From assembly GCA_017543265.1 (NCBI GenBank), contig JAFYGI010000048.1, forward strand, positions 1-64,000: 64,000 nucleotides of DNA, given 5' to 3'. The position numbers were made by a program, and so were the translations under genes. This DNA comes from Bacillota bacterium (lineage in GTDB: Bacteria; Bacillota; Clostridia; Lachnospirales; CAG-274). Within the stretch, counting starts at the first letter, position 1. Each line of letters opens with the position of its first letter. Positions 10,015 through 18,367 of this stretch are shown piece after piece. The notes under the pieces are model-generated. The model had not been told where the DNA came from. It did no database searches and saw nothing but the letters and a program-made list of their open reading frames with translations.

Positions 10015-10030
10015 ATTAGATTTTTCTAAT
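10006..10030. promoter_or_regulatory. Operator-like repeats at the VTC operon promoter
   Basis: TCTAAT (10006-10011), ATTAGA (10015-10020) and TCTAAT (10025-10030) form alternating inverted repeats, the first two flanking CAA and covering the -35 of the minus-strand promoter. Placement suggests a repressor site; AT-richness makes chance possible. Confidence 0.4.
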
Positions 10031-10125
10031 GTACCTTAAGAAATTATGAAGAAAAAAGTACACAATTTATAAGGCCGTTTTTTGTCGTATTTTCATAAAA
10101 TTAAATTTGTAATTTTCTTACCTTA

Positions 10126-10145
10126 CCCAAATTTATTGATTTGGG
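10126..10145. promoter_or_regulatory. Operator-like palindrome over the GH98 -35 element
   Basis: CCCAAAT (10126-10132) and ATTTGGG (10139-10145) form a perfect 7-bp inverted repeat with a 6-nt centre, overlapping the -35 TTGATT at 10136. Confidence 0.5.
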
Positions 10146-10164
10146 CAAAAATACATTATATAAT
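10136..10164 (+). promoter_or_regulatory. Sigma-A promoter of the GH98-dockerin gene
   Basis: TTGATT (10136-10141), 17 bp, TATAAT (10159-10164), 34 nt before the start codon at 10198. Confidence 0.85.
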
Positions 10165-10197
10165 GTTGCTTGTATTACTATTCAGGGGGAGAAAAAT

Positions 10198-13100
10198 ATG
10201 AGTTTTAAAAAAATAATCGCAGCGGCAATGTCGGCGGTCACGCTGTGCAGCTGTATACCGCTGCAGGTATATGCTGCATCACGGGACACGGCAGATGAGT
10301 TTTCGGCCGTAACGGCACTTGGCGTACAGGTAACGGAATACCCGGCAGACGGCGTTATCCGCCGCCCGCTGTCTAACGAACAGCCGATGTGGATAGTCCA
10401 CATAGACGCATGGAACTATCCCGATCCGGAAAAGATAATAGACCTGGTGCCCGAGGATGTACTGCCTTATGTGGTATTTAACCTTTCGCTTTCGATAAAT
10501 TGGGACAAAAAGGAGCATCGCTGGAAAATGGTGCATGACGGCTACGAAACGGCCAAATCATGGCTACGCAGCTGTGCCGACAAGGGCGTTTGGACAACTA
10601 TCCAGCCCGCAAGCGGCGGTCAGTGCCACTTTCCCGATTATTACGAAGGCTCGCCCGCAGGCAACAGCCTTGACGGCACACTTTTCGAGGAATTTTTCAA
10701 GGAATACCCAAACTTTTTGGGCTACAACTACTGTGAGCAGTTCTGGGGCTTTGAGGATCCGGATTTTCCCATAAGCTGCCCCAACCGCTACCGTCATTTT
10801 GCAAACCTTTTGGAGCTTTGCAACCGCTACGGCGGCTACCTTAATATAAGCTGGTGCGGCAACCAGTGGAGCCCCGCTATAAACCCGCTTGCCATGCTTA
10901 AACAGGTGCCCGAGTGGAGGACGGCCTGCGCAAATTATCACCAAAACCTTATTATGGAAGAAAAATACACCCAGCTCAGCTATATCCACGACAAGGAAAG
11001 CCTTGTATACGGCTACTTTATAGGCGGCTGGTGCGACAACTACGGCGTAAGATACGACGACACGGGCTGGTCGGACTACGGCTATTCGGGCACGGGTGAT
11101 GAGACCAAGGATCAGTACAGACTGACAACATCCATACCCATCCATTTTGAGCGTATGGCCATGAACGGTGCTACGGTCATCGACGGCCCCGAGCTTATCT
11201 GGAGGGACGATATAAATACGCTTTTCGACGGCACGGACAGCGAGGGCTACAGATACAGGCGCTTTGCATTCTTCCCGCAGTACGAGAATGTAATGCTGGA
11301 GACCTTCCGCAAGGTGCTTGATAAGACCATACGCATACCCGACCGAAAAGAGGCGGTAGAGCGCACAAAAATAGCCGTTATACAGGATGTCAGCGGCAAT
11401 AAAAACGGCTTCGGCGACAACCTTTACAGCAGCTACGAAACGCTGTTTGAGGGTCTTTACCGTATGCCTAATGACGGCAATTTAAAGGATAATTTCGACC
11501 TTTACAAAAGCACGGGACGTTATCAGACCATACCCACGGTATACGCACTGCGCGACGATCTTGCAAAAACCATACCCGTACAGATAAAGCAGTCGCAGAT
11601 ACCGTCAAGATGGGCTTCTATAGCCGCAAAGCAGGCGGAGTTCAACCAATACTACCCCGACGACACCGAGGGCGGCAATTCGTTCTGGGCAAGAAACGAG
11701 AACACCTGGTTTACATACAACCCGAACAAAACGGGTACGGCGGCAGGCAGTATATTAAAGCTTAAATACAACACCTGCAAGACACTTGATATAAGCCACT
11801 CCGCCGCCTACGGCACAGCGCTTGTAAACGAGTACACCGACCATATCGACATATACCTTAATAATTACGACCAGAAAAACAGCGGTACGACCACCGATAC
11901 GCTCACAATAAAGGGCGCATCCTCAAAGCCGAGCTATACGGCAAAGGACCGCGCAACTCCCATGGTTGCAAGCAAGATAACCGAAAGCTGGGAGGACGGC
12001 GTTTATAAGCTTACCGTCGAGCATAACGGCGCACTTGACCTTACAATAAACTGCCAAGGCAATGAAACGGGCAAGGAAACGGCATATAAGACCGCAACCT
12101 ACACCGCGCCCCAATTCCCTGCATTTTACACGGGCACACGCCAGTACGAGGCCGAGAACTTTGACTGTAAAAATGTTGAGGGCAACGTAACAAACGGCTG
12201 TAATACGGATACCGTAAGCTTTCAGGGCATGGGCTTTATGCGCTTTGGCACAAACGCGGGCGCGGCGGTAAAGGACACGGTAAAAACAAGCAAGGCGGGC
12301 GATTTTGAGCTTACGTTAAGATATTCCACCACCACCGCAAACAACGGCATAGACGTATATGTAAACGGTGAAAAGACGGGTACTCTTTCGCTTGCGGCAG
12401 GCTCGTCATTAAGCGATTGGAAGAGCGTGTCACAGACCGTCACCCTTAAAGAGGGCGAAAATAAAATAGAGTTTAAGGCAAACTCCACGCTCCCGAGCAC
12501 CGTTTATCTCGATAATTTCACCCTTGACGGCGTATTCGGCGATGCCGAGGGCGCAGTTGAGATAGCAGGCGGTGAGATAGTTGACTCGCTTAAGGTAAAC
12601 GACCGCACGAATGCGGCAGGCTGGTCTGTACAAAGCAGCTTTGAGGAAAATTCCAGGCTTTACGGCGACCGCGATTTTACCTGCACGGAGGTACCGAAAA
12701 CACTTGCGGGCGCGGAGTATATCCAAACCGCGTGCGAGTCCAAAATGTATACACAGCCCCTCGGCTCGTTCAAGGCCGCCAAGGACTGCGATATTTACGT
12801 TTTGTCGGACGCGCGTGTAGCGGCAGATTTCCCCGATTGGCTTAGGAGCTATGAAAAAACGGGCATGACCGTTACCACCTCGGGCGGACATACGCTTGAT
12901 GTTTACTATAAGGCCTTTAAAAAGGACAGCACCGTGATACTCGGTGCAAACAGCGCCTCCGGCTACGGAAACAGCGTTAATTACATTGTGCTTGCGGTAA
13001 AAGCAAGAGGCGATGTAAACGGTGACGGCATTATTGATGATGCCGATGCAAAGATAGTGCTTGACTGTGCCGCAAACGACAAAGAGCTTTCAAATAATTA

Positions 13101-13542
13101 CGATTTCAAGGCCGCAGATATGGAAACCGATAACGCCATTGACCTTTTGGATGCAATAAAAATACTTAAAAACAAAACAAAAAAAGGTCAGAAGCTTGAC
13201 CTGTCAAAGGCGGGTGTCGGCGAATATTCCGACGGTGCCTTGAATATAAAGGACACACTCACATTCCAGCTTCCCCTGCCAAAAACGGTAAAGGCGGGCG
13301 AGGAAGTCAAGGTCTACGTTACCGCAAAGGATGACGGCGGCACGGGTTTCAGAGCCTACCTGACAGGCGGCGTTGACAGCGCCCTTTCCGACATACAGGC
13401 GGTATCGGGCACCGGCTCGGTCTCAAAGGACATTGAGTTTACGCTGACCGCAACCGGCGATGCAAGCCATATCCTGTTTAAGGGACCCAACTACAATACC
13501 AATATGGCGGACATTACATTTGAATATATAGCTGTGGAATAA
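10198..13542 (+). CDS. Secreted GH98 glycoside hydrolase with CBM and internal dockerin
   Basis: The start is ATG 10198 after CAGGGGGAG, giving a clean signal peptide (MSFKKIIAAAMSA..., cut near VYA-AS) and 1114 residues. Residues about 40-345 match the GH98 catalytic module (MWIVHIDAWNYPDP, GYNYCEQFWGFED, IDGPELIW) and 350-600 the GH98 C-terminal module. Residues 640-780 form a CBM6/35-like sandwich (YEAENF ... VYLDNFTLDG). An uncharacterised sandwich (785-930; YGDRDF, AGAEYIQTA) follows, then a type I dockerin (937-1000; GDVNGDGIIDDADA, ADMETDNAIDLLDA) and a final beta domain. GH98 enzymes include blood-group endo-beta-galactosidases and endo-xylanases; here a xylanase is more likely from context. 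Confidence 0.87.
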   Translation: MSFKKIIAAAMSAVTLCSCIPLQVYAASRDTADEFSAVTALGVQVTEYPADGVIRRPLSNEQPMWIVHIDAWNYPDPEKIIDLVPEDVLPYVVFNLSLSINWDKKEHRWKMVHDGYETAKSWLRSCADKGVWTTIQPASGGQCHFPDYYEGSPAGNSLDGTLFEEFFKEYPNFLGYNYCEQFWGFEDPDFPISCPNRYRHFANLLELCNRYGGYLNISWCGNQWSPAINPLAMLKQVPEWRTACANYHQNLIMEEKYTQLSYIHDKESLVYGYFIGGWCDNYGVRYDDTGWSDYGYSGTGDETKDQYRLTTSIPIHFERMAMNGATVIDGPELIWRDDINTLFDGTDSEGYRYRRFAFFPQYENVMLETFRKVLDKTIRIPDRKEAVERTKIAVIQDVSGNKNGFGDNLYSSYETLFEGLYRMPNDGNLKDNFDLYKSTGRYQTIPTVYALRDDLAKTIPVQIKQSQIPSRWASIAAKQAEFNQYYPDDTEGGNSFWARNENTWFTYNPNKTGTAAGSILKLKYNTCKTLDISHSAAYGTALVNEYTDHIDIYLNNYDQKNSGTTTDTLTIKGASSKPSYTAKDRATPMVASKITESWEDGVYKLTVEHNGALDLTINCQGNETGKETAYKTATYTAPQFPAFYTGTRQYEAENFDCKNVEGNVTNGCNTDTVSFQGMGFMRFGTNAGAAVKDTVKTSKAGDFELTLRYSTTTANNGIDVYVNGEKTGTLSLAAGSSLSDWKSVSQTVTLKEGENKIEFKANSTLPSTVYLDNFTLDGVFGDAEGAVEIAGGEIVDSLKVNDRTNAAGWSVQSSFEENSRLYGDRDFTCTEVPKTLAGAEYIQTACESKMYTQPLGSFKAAKDCDIYVLSDARVAADFPDWLRSYEKTGMTVTTSGGHTLDVYYKAFKKDSTVILGANSASGYGNSVNYIVLAVKARGDVNGDGIIDDADAKIVLDCAANDKELSNNYDFKAADMETDNAIDLLDAIKILKNKTKKGQKLDLSKAGVGEYSDGALNIKDTLTFQLPLPKTVKAGEEVKVYVTAKDDGGTGFRAYLTGGVDSALSDIQAVSGTGSVSKDIEFTLTATGDASHILFKGPNYNTNMADITFEYIAVE

Positions 13543-13547
13543 AAACA

Positions 13548-13586
13548 AAGCCCGCACGGAAATACGCCGTGCGGGCTTATTTTTTT
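13548..13586 (+). terminator. Terminator of the GH98 gene (bidirectional)
   Basis: AAGCCCGCACGG / CCGTGCGGGCTT hairpin (13549-13578) followed by a run of T. The convergent histidine kinase gene ends at 13588. Confidence 0.92.
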
Positions 13587-13587
13587 A

Positions 13588-15021
13588 TCATGAATTTCCT
13601 TTGGCCAATGTAAGTGTAAAGGTGAATGCACAGCCCTTGCCGACATCACTTTTAAGGGTAATGGTCTCGTTATGCGCCTTAACAAACTCGCGCACTATGC
13701 TCAGGCCCAGACCCGTGCCCTTTTTGTCCATGCCGCGTGATGTATCGGCCTTATAAAGTCTGTCAAATACCTTTTTCTGATCCTCCTTGGATACACCCTT
13801 GCCGTTGTCCTTTACGGTGACAAAAATCTTTTTGCCGTCCTTGCTCGGCTCCGTTATAACACGGATAATGCCGTATTTATGCGTAAATTTCAGGGCATTG
13901 TCCACAAGGTTGTATATGATACGCTGTATTTTTTCCTCGTCTGCGGCAACGATACATTTATCGTTATAAAGTTCCGAGTCAAGGTCGATAAAGTTCTTTG
14001 CCGCACGCTCCTCAAAGGTGCTGAGGGTGTGGCGTATCAGCTCGTTCACATCAAACGGCTTTATGTTAAGCTTTTCCGACTCCTCCAGCTTGTTTATTTC
14101 AAGCAGGTTGTTTGCCAGCTTTGACAGTCTTTCCGTCTCGTCCAGCACTATCTGCAGGTACCTTTCGCGCTTGCCCTCTGGTATGGTGCCGTCCAGTATA
14201 GCCTGCAAAAAGCCGCGCATCGACGTAAGCGGCGAGCGCAGGTCGTGAGAGATGTTTGACAAAAACTCACGGCGGCTTTTTTCCTGCAGGTAAAGGCTTG
14301 ATGCCATTTCGTTAAAGCTGTTTGCCAGCTGTCCTATCTCGTCGTCATAGCTGACGCGGATCCTCTTTTCAAAATCGCCGCTTGCAATGACCTTTGCCGC
14401 ATCGTTAAGCTCGCGCAGGGGCGCGGCAAACGAGCGCGACGAGAGGTACACCATCCAAAAGCCCAGCAGTATCGTAAGAAACAAAAATACCACAAATATC
14501 CAGTAGCACGAGCGCATGGTCTGCGACATATCCTCGGCGGAGCTGGATATACAGGCAACGGCGCATACAACGCCCGCCTTGTTTTTAAGCGGATAGCACT
14601 TTGTGTACATCTCGATATCGTAGATACCGATATCGTTTTTCCTGTACTCCATCGTTTCGCCCTCAAGCGTATTTTCAAGCTTGTCAATACTCAGGCGCGT
14701 TTTAAGGTTGTCGGGGTTTATGTTGGAGGATGCCCAGAAAACATTAAGGTCGGCATCCGTTATAATAAACGACTTGTCCGAATAGGAGTCCAGCAGACGC
14801 AGAGCCTGCATAAAGGCCGTGGTGTCAAGCGCACCGTCCTCCGTGGTCGCATTGTCAAAAAACATCTGCACCCTTTCGGCCCAGCCGTCTATCTCACTAC
14901 CCATCTGCTTGTAGCCAAAGCTTCTTATGGACTGTATGATACCTATGCTCATCAGTCCCAGACAAAGCACGATGGTAAATGTAAAGCTGTAAAATTGTTT
15001 TTTAAAGATAGAATTCATCAT
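13588..15021 (-). CDS. Membrane sensor histidine kinase
   Basis: 477 residues. Transmembrane segment 1 (about 12-32), an extracellular sensor region of about 130 residues, transmembrane segment 2 (about 172-192), HAMP (195-245), HisKA with the phospho-acceptor H near 258 in NISHDLRSPLTSMRG, and an HATPase domain with NLVDNALKF (N box), DNGKGV (G1) and GTGLGLSI (G2). It is expected to phosphorylate a response regulator, but none is adjacent. It is the last gene after the stalk protein, serpin and cupin genes, 21 nt after the cupin stop, so its input may relate to the cell envelope. That link is inferred from position only. Confidence 0.93.
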   Translation of the reverse strand: MMNSIFKKQFYSFTFTIVLCLGLMSIGIIQSIRSFGYKQMGSEIDGWAERVQMFFDNATTEDGALDTTAFMQALRLLDSYSDKSFIITDADLNVFWASSNINPDNLKTRLSIDKLENTLEGETMEYRKNDIGIYDIEMYTKCYPLKNKAGVVCAVACISSSAEDMSQTMRSCYWIFVVFLFLTILLGFWMVYLSSRSFAAPLRELNDAAKVIASGDFEKRIRVSYDDEIGQLANSFNEMASSLYLQEKSRREFLSNISHDLRSPLTSMRGFLQAILDGTIPEGKRERYLQIVLDETERLSKLANNLLEINKLEESEKLNIKPFDVNELIRHTLSTFEERAAKNFIDLDSELYNDKCIVAADEEKIQRIIYNLVDNALKFTHKYGIIRVITEPSKDGKKIFVTVKDNGKGVSKEDQKKVFDRLYKADTSRGMDKKGTGLGLSIVREFVKAHNETITLKSDVGKGCAFTFTLTLAKGNS

Positions 15022-15042
15022 TCAGCCTCATACCTATAGTTG

Positions 15043-15378
15043 TTATTTCAAAAAATCTTCCCTCTGCGGTGAAAAAATATCCAGCAGCCTGCCCTTTTGC
15101 GTAAGCAGCTTGCAGCTGTGCGGTACGTCGGACGGCATATATATCGTGTCGCCCACGCCTATTTTCTTTATCTCGCCGCCCACATTAAACTCAAACTCGC
15201 CCTCAAGGCAGTAGGTAGCCTGCTCGTGCGGGTGTGTATGCTCGCTGCCGAAGCCGCCGTTTTCAAAAAACACCTCCACCAGCATCACATTGCCGTCATG
15301 CGCCTTTATTTTGCGGTAGTTCTGCCCGGGCACCAGCACCTCAAGCTCCGCATCCTTATCATAATAAAAATTTGACAT
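15043..15378 (-). CDS. Small cupin-domain protein
   Basis: 111 residues forming a single cupin barrel. Metal-binding motif 1 is visible in HTHPHEQATYCLEGEFEF (two or three His and a Glu) and motif 2 in the segment around MPSDVPHSCK. Family members bind metals or small ligands and often act as sensors or isomerases; nothing here fixes the role. I chose ATG 15378 because TTAAGGAG lies 9 nt upstream. A longer ATG at 15399 overlaps the serpin stop as ATGA but has no ribosome site of its own. The serpin gene ends at 15396, so the two are tightly linked. Confidence 0.85.
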   Translation of the reverse strand: MSNFYYDKDAELEVLVPGQNYRKIKAHDGNVMLVEVFFENGGFGSEHTHPHEQATYCLEGEFEFNVGGEIKKIGVGDTIYMPSDVPHSCKLLTQKGRLLDIFSPQREDFLK

Positions 15379-15395
15379 ATCTTTTCTCCTTAAAA

Positions 15396-17012
15396 TCATT
15401 TTGCATAGGCTACTTCGCCCATAAACAGTATCTCGTCGGTATTGCTGTCAACGATAAAATAGCTGAAGGGCTTATCTGCGATAAAGTCCTTTATCACAAC
15501 GGGCTCGGGGTCGAACATTGCGGCACCCTCCACCATTATTGCAGTTACCGCAGCGGCCTCCGTACCGTTTTCGTCAACCTCGATAAAGGTCTTGTGCAGT
15601 ATCTTGTCAACATAAAACCTATTTGCACCGCCTTGGAGCATTTTTGTAAAATCGGCCGTATCCACACTAAACGCCGTATTTATGCCCAGCTTTTGCAGCA
15701 TACCGTTTATGGTCTCGCTGTATTCCACCTTGAATTTAGGCATCTTTATATGCACCTGACAAGTTGACATTTTGTCCATATAGGGCGTTATGTCCACCCT
15801 TTTGTCGTTTGAAAGCACAACATACATCGCAGCCGTACCGCCGTTGTAGGGCATCCTTACGATCCGGATATCCTTGTCCTCGTAGTACATAAAGTCCTCG
15901 GTCTGGCTCATAAATTCCATTTTCTGCGCCTTGCCGTCCCTGTCGGTAAAAGTGTCCTCATGGGTAGCGTATTCATCAAAGCAATTTATCCATCCCGCCT
16001 TGAAATACACCGCATTTACAAGCGCCGCAAGAAATTCGGGGCTGTCGATAATGCTGGGTATCTTGCCGTTGGTCTTTTTGCTGCACCACGAATTTATCTT
16101 GTCCACCGCATTGGTCTGATCGACCTTTTCAATATCGGCATCAAAATTCTGGCGCATATTTTTAATATAGCCGTCATTAAAGGAAACATCGCCCAATTCC
16201 TTTGCCCTGTCGGTATTCAGCCATACGCTGTTTGCAATGGAAAGCTGTGTTTTCTCCGGCATCTGCATACCGTAGTATTCCTCGTAGTATTCCTTTTCTT
16301 CCTCCTCGCCTTCCGCGTAGGTGTTTATAAGCGCCCTGGCATAGGCGTTGTATTTTTCGAGATCGCCAAGACCCGCCGTTTTGACTATCTCTGCCTTTGT
16401 TTCGCCGTCTGCGCCGTTTGCCGCAAGGGCAAGCGCCATTTTTATACTAAGGGGTGAAAACATATAGTTTTTATCCCTTGGCATAAGCTCGTTCATGCTG
16501 TAGGCAAAGCTGTTGTCGGCCTTTACATCGCCGATATCTATGTCCTCGGTCACTTTTTCATCAACCTCCCCGCTTTTTACATAAACGGTCTTTGTTTCGC
16601 CGTCCCAGTCCACCGTAAGGCCGAGACCCTCCGATGCCGCACGCAGCGGCAGATAAAGCCTGTCGTTTATTACCTGCGCAGGTACGTCCGTATCGACCTT
16701 GACCTGCGGCGCGATACTGCTGTAGGGGGCACCGATGTATACGCTGCCGTCATTTGCGTCCACGCTCATATATTTTTCGCCTTTTTCAAATGTCGCAAGC
16801 TTTGACTCGGCATACCAGTTTACGCTGTAGCCAAGCTGCTCGTACACGCCGCGCAGGGGCACAAGCGTCCTGCCGTCGCGTATCACCGCATTTATATCTA
16901 TGGCGGCATCGTTTACCACCACGCTTACCGCATCTGCCGCGTGTACACAGCAGGTCATTGCCATAACGGCCGCAGCGGCGGTCAGTATTTTGCCAAATTT
17001 CATTTCTCGCAC
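15396..17012 (-). CDS. Secreted serpin fused to a copper-amine-oxidase-N (stalk) domain
   Basis: 538 residues. Signal peptide 1-26, then two Cu_amine_oxidN1-type repeats (28-150; GRTLVPLRGVYEQLGYSVNW, INDRLYLPLRAASEGLGL), a wall-associated stalk found in many Clostridia. From about 165 to the end is a complete serpin: YMFSPLSIKMALALAANGA, the breach/shutter segments ANSVWL and NAVYFKAGW, and a reactive-centre hinge VDENGTEAAAVTA with G at 483. The intact hinge with small residues suggests an inhibitory serpin, and P1 by standard numbering falls near residue 497 in an Ala-Ala context. It probably protects secreted enzymes from proteases, as proposed for cellulosomal serpins. Ribosome site GGAGGTG; 5 nt after the upstream gene. 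Confidence 0.93.
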   Translation of the reverse strand: MREMKFGKILTAAAAVMAMTCCVHAADAVSVVVNDAAIDINAVIRDGRTLVPLRGVYEQLGYSVNWYAESKLATFEKGEKYMSVDANDGSVYIGAPYSSIAPQVKVDTDVPAQVINDRLYLPLRAASEGLGLTVDWDGETKTVYVKSGEVDEKVTEDIDIGDVKADNSFAYSMNELMPRDKNYMFSPLSIKMALALAANGADGETKAEIVKTAGLGDLEKYNAYARALINTYAEGEEEEKEYYEEYYGMQMPEKTQLSIANSVWLNTDRAKELGDVSFNDGYIKNMRQNFDADIEKVDQTNAVDKINSWCSKKTNGKIPSIIDSPEFLAALVNAVYFKAGWINCFDEYATHEDTFTDRDGKAQKMEFMSQTEDFMYYEDKDIRIVRMPYNGGTAAMYVVLSNDKRVDITPYMDKMSTCQVHIKMPKFKVEYSETINGMLQKLGINTAFSVDTADFTKMLQGGANRFYVDKILHKTFIEVDENGTEAAAVTAIMVEGAAMFDPEPVVIKDFIADKPFSYFIVDSNTDEILFMGEVAYAK

Positions 17013-17017
17013 CTCCG

Positions 17018-17953
17018 TTAATCCATATAGCCGAAAAAGCCCCTGTCGTCGGCCGTATTGCGCAGGCCGAAGCAGTCAAGCACCTCTTTGTCGGCATTTT
17101 CGTCGAACCTGCCCGGCCACCATGACAAAAATTCCTCCGAAAGATCCTTTGTGGGCGTACCCGGAAGATACAGCACAAACTCGTCACCGCCGTCCAGACC
17201 GTAAGGCACCGCAGCAATGTATTTTATGCCCTTTTCTATCCATTCCTCGCCCTCTTTTTTGTCGGAAGCAAGCTCTTCAAGCTTTAATGTATAGCTGCCG
17301 TCCGCATTTTTGCCCTTAACGGCAAACTTGCCCGAAAAGCCGCAGACATACACCGTTCCGTCGGGAAAATCCTCGCCTGTGGAGCCCATCTCGGAGTCCG
17401 AATATATACCCGCAAATGTGCCGTCATTGTCCATATTCAAAAACGTGCCCCAACCGCCCGCGCCGCTTGAAAACTCAAACTGCTCGGGGAGTTTTTCCTC
17501 TATCACGGCCGTATTTTCGGCGGGCAGTTCCGTCAAAGGCTCGCTTTTTATATAGACGGTCTTTGTTTCGCCGTCCCACTCCACCGCAAGGCCGAGGCCC
17601 TCCGATGCCGCACGCAGCGGCAGATAAAGCCTGTCATTTATTATCTGTGCGGGTACGTCCGTTTCGACCTTTTCGCCGTCTGCCGTAACGCTGCCGTCCC
17701 TGCCGTCAACCGTCATTGTATGCTCGCTGCCGACAAAAGCCGCCGTCTTGGTCTCCGCATCCCAGTTCACGCTGTAGCCAAGCTGCTCGTATACGCCGCG
17801 CAGGGGCACAAGTGTCCTGCCGCCCTCTATAACGGCATCTGTATCTATCGGTTTGTCATTGACAACAACGCTTACACCGCCGTCTGCGGCACAAACACAT
17901 ACCGCTGCCGCAAAAACCGCCGCCGTTGTAAGCAGAATTTTTTTAAATTTCAT
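17018..17953 (-). CDS. Secreted stalk-domain (Cu_amine_oxidN1) protein of unknown function
   Basis: The start is ATG 17953 (ribosome site AGAGGAAGG), giving a 311-residue protein with a signal peptide (about 1-22) and the same two-repeat stalk (25-145) as the serpin that follows it. The two N-termini are nearly identical in long stretches, e.g. RTLVPLRGVYEQLGYSVNW, so one arose from the other by duplication with a swapped C-terminus. The C-terminal half (about 165-311) is unrecognised, aromatic- and Gly-rich (SGAGGWGTFLNMDNDGTFAG, LSWWPGRFDEN), and may be a ligand-binding domain. First gene of the four-gene operon ending in the histidine kinase. Confidence 0.85.
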   Translation of the reverse strand: MKFKKILLTTAAVFAAAVCVCAADGGVSVVVNDKPIDTDAVIEGGRTLVPLRGVYEQLGYSVNWDAETKTAAFVGSEHTMTVDGRDGSVTADGEKVETDVPAQIINDRLYLPLRAASEGLGLAVEWDGETKTVYIKSEPLTELPAENTAVIEEKLPEQFEFSSGAGGWGTFLNMDNDGTFAGIYSDSEMGSTGEDFPDGTVYVCGFSGKFAVKGKNADGSYTLKLEELASDKKEGEEWIEKGIKYIAAVPYGLDGGDEFVLYLPGTPTKDLSEEFLSWWPGRFDENADKEVLDCFGLRNTADDRGFFGYMD

Positions 17954-17996
17954 AACAATACCTTCCTCTCTTTTTATAGGTGTTTCCCTGTAATCA

Positions 17997-18025
17997 ATAA
18001 TATCATATACCGCACGGTATGTCAA
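17997..18025 (-). promoter_or_regulatory. Strong promoter of the stalk-serpin-cupin-kinase operon
   Basis: On the minus strand: TTGACA (18025-18020), 17 bp, TATTAT (18002-17997). It fires toward the start at 17953. Confidence 0.88.
18007..18020. promoter_or_regulatory. Palindromic operator candidate inside the promoter spacer
   Basis: ATACCG (18007-18012) and CGGTAT (18015-18020) form a perfect inverted repeat with a 2-nt centre between -35 and -10 of the serpin operon, a classic repressor position for TetR-type proteins. Confidence 0.55.
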
Positions 18026-18064
18026 TTTTATAGTAATTTTTTGACTTTCTCCATTAACGTCATA

Positions 18065-18122
18065 CCCGCAAATAATTTCGGCTTACAGTGGAAAAAACAA
18101 TCACAGGAAGATTATTTGCGGG
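18065..18122. promoter_or_regulatory. Long-range inverted repeat upstream of the serpin operon
   Basis: CCCGCAAATAAT (18065-18076) and ATTATTTGCGGG (18111-18122) are a perfect 12-bp inverted repeat 34 nt apart. There is no T-run, so it is not an obvious terminator; a protein site or loop is possible. Confidence 0.5.
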
Positions 18123-18154
18123 GCTTGCCGAATTCCTGCCAATAACTTACTTGT

Positions 18155-18364
18155 TTACATATATTTTTCAAGTCCCGCCTCGGTCAGTTCGATCTCTGCG
18201 GCGGTCAAATTTCTTTTGGATATTTTCACAAGCCCGCTGCCCACAAGACTGTTGAGCGCCATGTTAAAATCGTGTATCTCGTTTGCGGGCGGAAGCTTTA
18301 TTTTGCAGACCTCACCGCTGTCAAAGGCGGCAAAAGCCATGTCAAGTATCTCTTTTTCGGTCAT
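18155..18364 (-). CDS. Small predicted winged-helix protein
   Basis: 69 residues, MTEKEILDMAFAAFDSGE... ending ELTEAGLEKYM. The pattern of two helices, a recognition-type helix (MALNSLVGSGLVKISKR) and a wing ending in 'LTEAG' is typical of small winged-helix DNA-binding domains. It follows the DUF1275 gene by 3 nt on the same strand and is probably co-transcribed. No family was recognised with confidence, and its target is unknown. Confidence 0.7.
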   Translation of the reverse strand: MTEKEILDMAFAAFDSGEVCKIKLPPANEIHDFNMALNSLVGSGLVKISKRNLTAAEIELTEAGLEKYM

Positions 18365-18367
18365 AGT

